Positions 12,785-13,891 of a stretch of DNA of 13,891 nt are shown here, one piece after another (position 1 is the stretch's first letter; the number at the start of each line of letters is the position of its first letter). The translations under genes and the position numbers were made by a program. Source of the DNA: Candidatus Firestonebacteria bacterium RIFOXYA2_FULL_40_8 (GTDB lineage Bacteria; Oederibacteriota; D2-FULL-39-29); assembly GCA_001778355.1 (NCBI GenBank), contig MFGS01000028.1:8366-22256 (forward strand), read 5' to 3'. The notes beneath the pieces were generated by a model that was not told the origin of the DNA, did not search any database, and was given only the letters and a program-made list of their open reading frames with translations.

Positions 12785-13852
12785 ATGAACCTTGAAACGC
12801 TTAAAATAGAGCCGGCGCCGGATTTTTCGAGGATAGAGAAGATGCTGTCCCGGAAAAGTATTCCGGACAAAGCTCCGTGTCTGGAATTGCGCAGCGACCT
12901 GGAAGAGAAGATAATGGGCGGCAAAATAAAGAAACAGGATTTTAAGAACGAAATTGATTATTCGGTAAAACTTCATATTGAGTACCAGTACAGACTCGGC
13001 TATGATTTTGCGGGAATAAGGTCTGACTTTAACTTTCCGCAGAAGAAAAGCAGGATAAGCGAAGGCGAAAAAGGTAAAGCGGAGATCGTCCAATCCGGGG
13101 ACTCCCTGGTTTCCAACCGGGAAGAGTTTGAAAAATATCCCTGGCCGGATATGAGTAAAATTGATTACTCACCTATGGAAAAAGCAAAAAAGATACTGCC
13201 GGAGGGGATGAAACTTTTACCCAGAGTGACCGGCGGAGTTTTCGAAAATGCCATGCTTCTCGTCGGTTTCGAACAGATCTGTTATTATTCCGTGGAAAAT
13301 CCGGAGTTTTTGCGGGACGTATTTAAGGCAATAGGGGAAAGGGTTGAACAAATAGTGAAAAACTACGCCAGCATGGATATCGTTGGTGCAATTGCGGTGG
13401 GCGATGATTTAGGTTTTAAAACCCAAACGATGCTTTCTCCAAAAATGATTAAGGAATACATTTTCCCCTGGCACAAAAAGATAGTTAAAGCAGCTCATGC
13501 TTATAATAAACCAATAATATTGCATTCTTGCGGAAATCTGCGGGAGATATATGAGGGTATAATCGACTGCGGCTGGGACGCAAAACATTCATTTGAAGAT
13601 GAAATACTTCCTATCTGGGAGTTTAAAAAGCAATATGGAAACAGGATATCCTGTATCGGCGGTTTTGATATGAATAAGATATGCCTGTATTCAGAAGAAG
13701 AAATAAGAAAACACACAAGATACCTGATAGACACCTGTGCGACGGGAGGCGGCTTTGCACTCGGAACGGGAAATTCCGCGTCAAGTTATGTACCTCCGGA
13801 GAACCTTTTGACGATGCTCGAAGAAGCCTGGCTGTATGGGAAGTACAGATAA
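12785..13852 (+). CDS. Uroporphyrinogen decarboxylase (URO-D/MtaA-like) family protein
   Basis: A 355-residue soluble protein with the URO-D fold, which covers haem-pathway decarboxylases and zinc methyltransferases (MtaA, MtbA, CmuA) that act with corrinoid proteins. Seen: GDDLGF (206-211), a long helix with LSPKMIKEYIFPWHKKIVKAAHA (217-239), and the metal motif LHSCGN (246-251) with His247 and Cys249 as in methyltransferases. IGGFDMNKI (291-299) and the closing VPPENLLTML (336-345) follow. The third zinc ligand, a cysteine near the end of MtaA, is not obvious; the corresponding loop reads GFALGTGNS. HSCG argues against true HemE. I start at the ATG at 12785; a longer reading from 12737 would overlap the previous gene by 43 bases. 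Its place behind glycan genes suggests a substrate-specific role, perhaps demethylation, but no corrinoid protein is present. Confidence 0.85.
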   Translation: MNLETLKIEPAPDFSRIEKMLSRKSIPDKAPCLELRSDLEEKIMGGKIKKQDFKNEIDYSVKLHIEYQYRLGYDFAGIRSDFNFPQKKSRISEGEKGKAEIVQSGDSLVSNREEFEKYPWPDMSKIDYSPMEKAKKILPEGMKLLPRVTGGVFENAMLLVGFEQICYYSVENPEFLRDVFKAIGERVEQIVKNYASMDIVGAIAVGDDLGFKTQTMLSPKMIKEYIFPWHKKIVKAAHAYNKPIILHSCGNLREIYEGIIDCGWDAKHSFEDEILPIWEFKKQYGNRISCIGGFDMNKICLYSEEEIRKHTRYLIDTCATGGGFALGTGNSASSYVPPENLLTMLEEAWLYGKYR

Positions 13853-13891
13853 AAGAAGCAAAGACAGCAAAGACAGAAAGGGCAGTAAGCG
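13853..13891 (+). repeat. Purine-rich AGCAAAGAC word array after the last operon gene
   Basis: Directly after the stop codon, words of the type GCAAAGACA recur to the window edge (AGCAAAGACAGCAAAGACAG from 13857). The segment 13864-13880 matches the reverse complement of 3530-3546, behind the kinase stop codon, at 16 of 17 positions. The array is cut by the window end. Confidence 0.5.

Noticed and set aside
12785..13852. True HemE uroporphyrinogen decarboxylase
   Set aside because: The HSCGN metal motif belongs to the methyltransferase-like branch, and the operon has no haem genes.
1..13891. Insertion sequences, phage genes, toxin-antitoxin or defence systems
   Set aside because: No transposase, integrase, capsid, nuclease-toxin or known defence motif was found in any plausible frame.

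Overview
The window reads as chromosome of a diderm (Gram-negative-type) bacterium, moderately AT-rich, with short operons and unusual gaps between genes. Evidence for a Gram-negative envelope is a phosphoheptose isomerase (GmhA), a heptosyltransferase-like GT9 enzyme and a lipobox protein with a DUF3108 domain. The mix of these with a DPPR-synthase-like UbiA protein, a secreted DUF4091 protein and a UroD-like protein resembles genomes of uncultured phyla (Omnitrophota, Elusimicrobiota, Firestonebacteria or Lentisphaerota-like). That placement is an impression of style, not a demonstrated assignment. No phage, transposase, CRISPR array or known defence gene is visible.

Left part (1-4730). uvrB enters from the left edge on the minus strand, missing its C-terminal quarter. 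Next come a UbiA-family prenyltransferase on the minus strand, an orphan six-helix membrane protein on the plus strand with its own good promoter, a FruK/LacC-type PfkB sugar kinase on the minus strand, and a CAT-anticodon tRNA on the minus strand with promoter and terminator.

Middle (4731-7747, plus strand). A GT9 glycosyltransferase overlaps a DUF3108 lipoprotein by four bases, followed after 232 bases by gmhA. Together they point to making or exporting heptose-containing lipopolysaccharide. The PfkB kinase nearby is not the heptose-7-phosphate kinase of that pathway.

Right part (8113-13852, plus strand). A four-gene operon with a clear sigma-70 promoter: a GntR/LacI-type chimeric regulator, a secreted DUF4091 protein, a cytoplasmic glycoside-hydrolase-like protein with a CxCxxC motif, and a UroD/MtaA-like protein with an HxC metal motif. 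The first two genes overlap by four bases and the other gaps are nine and five bases, so they are almost certainly co-transcribed. The simplest reading is a sugar-sensing regulator controlling use of a glycan or glycoside. The role of the UroD-like protein is the open question and makes this the best candidate for an undescribed pathway.

The second unusual layer is in the gaps. Nearly every intergenic space carries a short array of imperfect, locally repeated words, a different word in each gap, plus palindromes built on GGCGGA. A 48-base promoter-containing module is repeated (41 of 48 identical) in front of the UbiA and GT9 genes. In both places the predicted transcription start lies at or within a few bases of the start codon, implying leaderless mRNAs.
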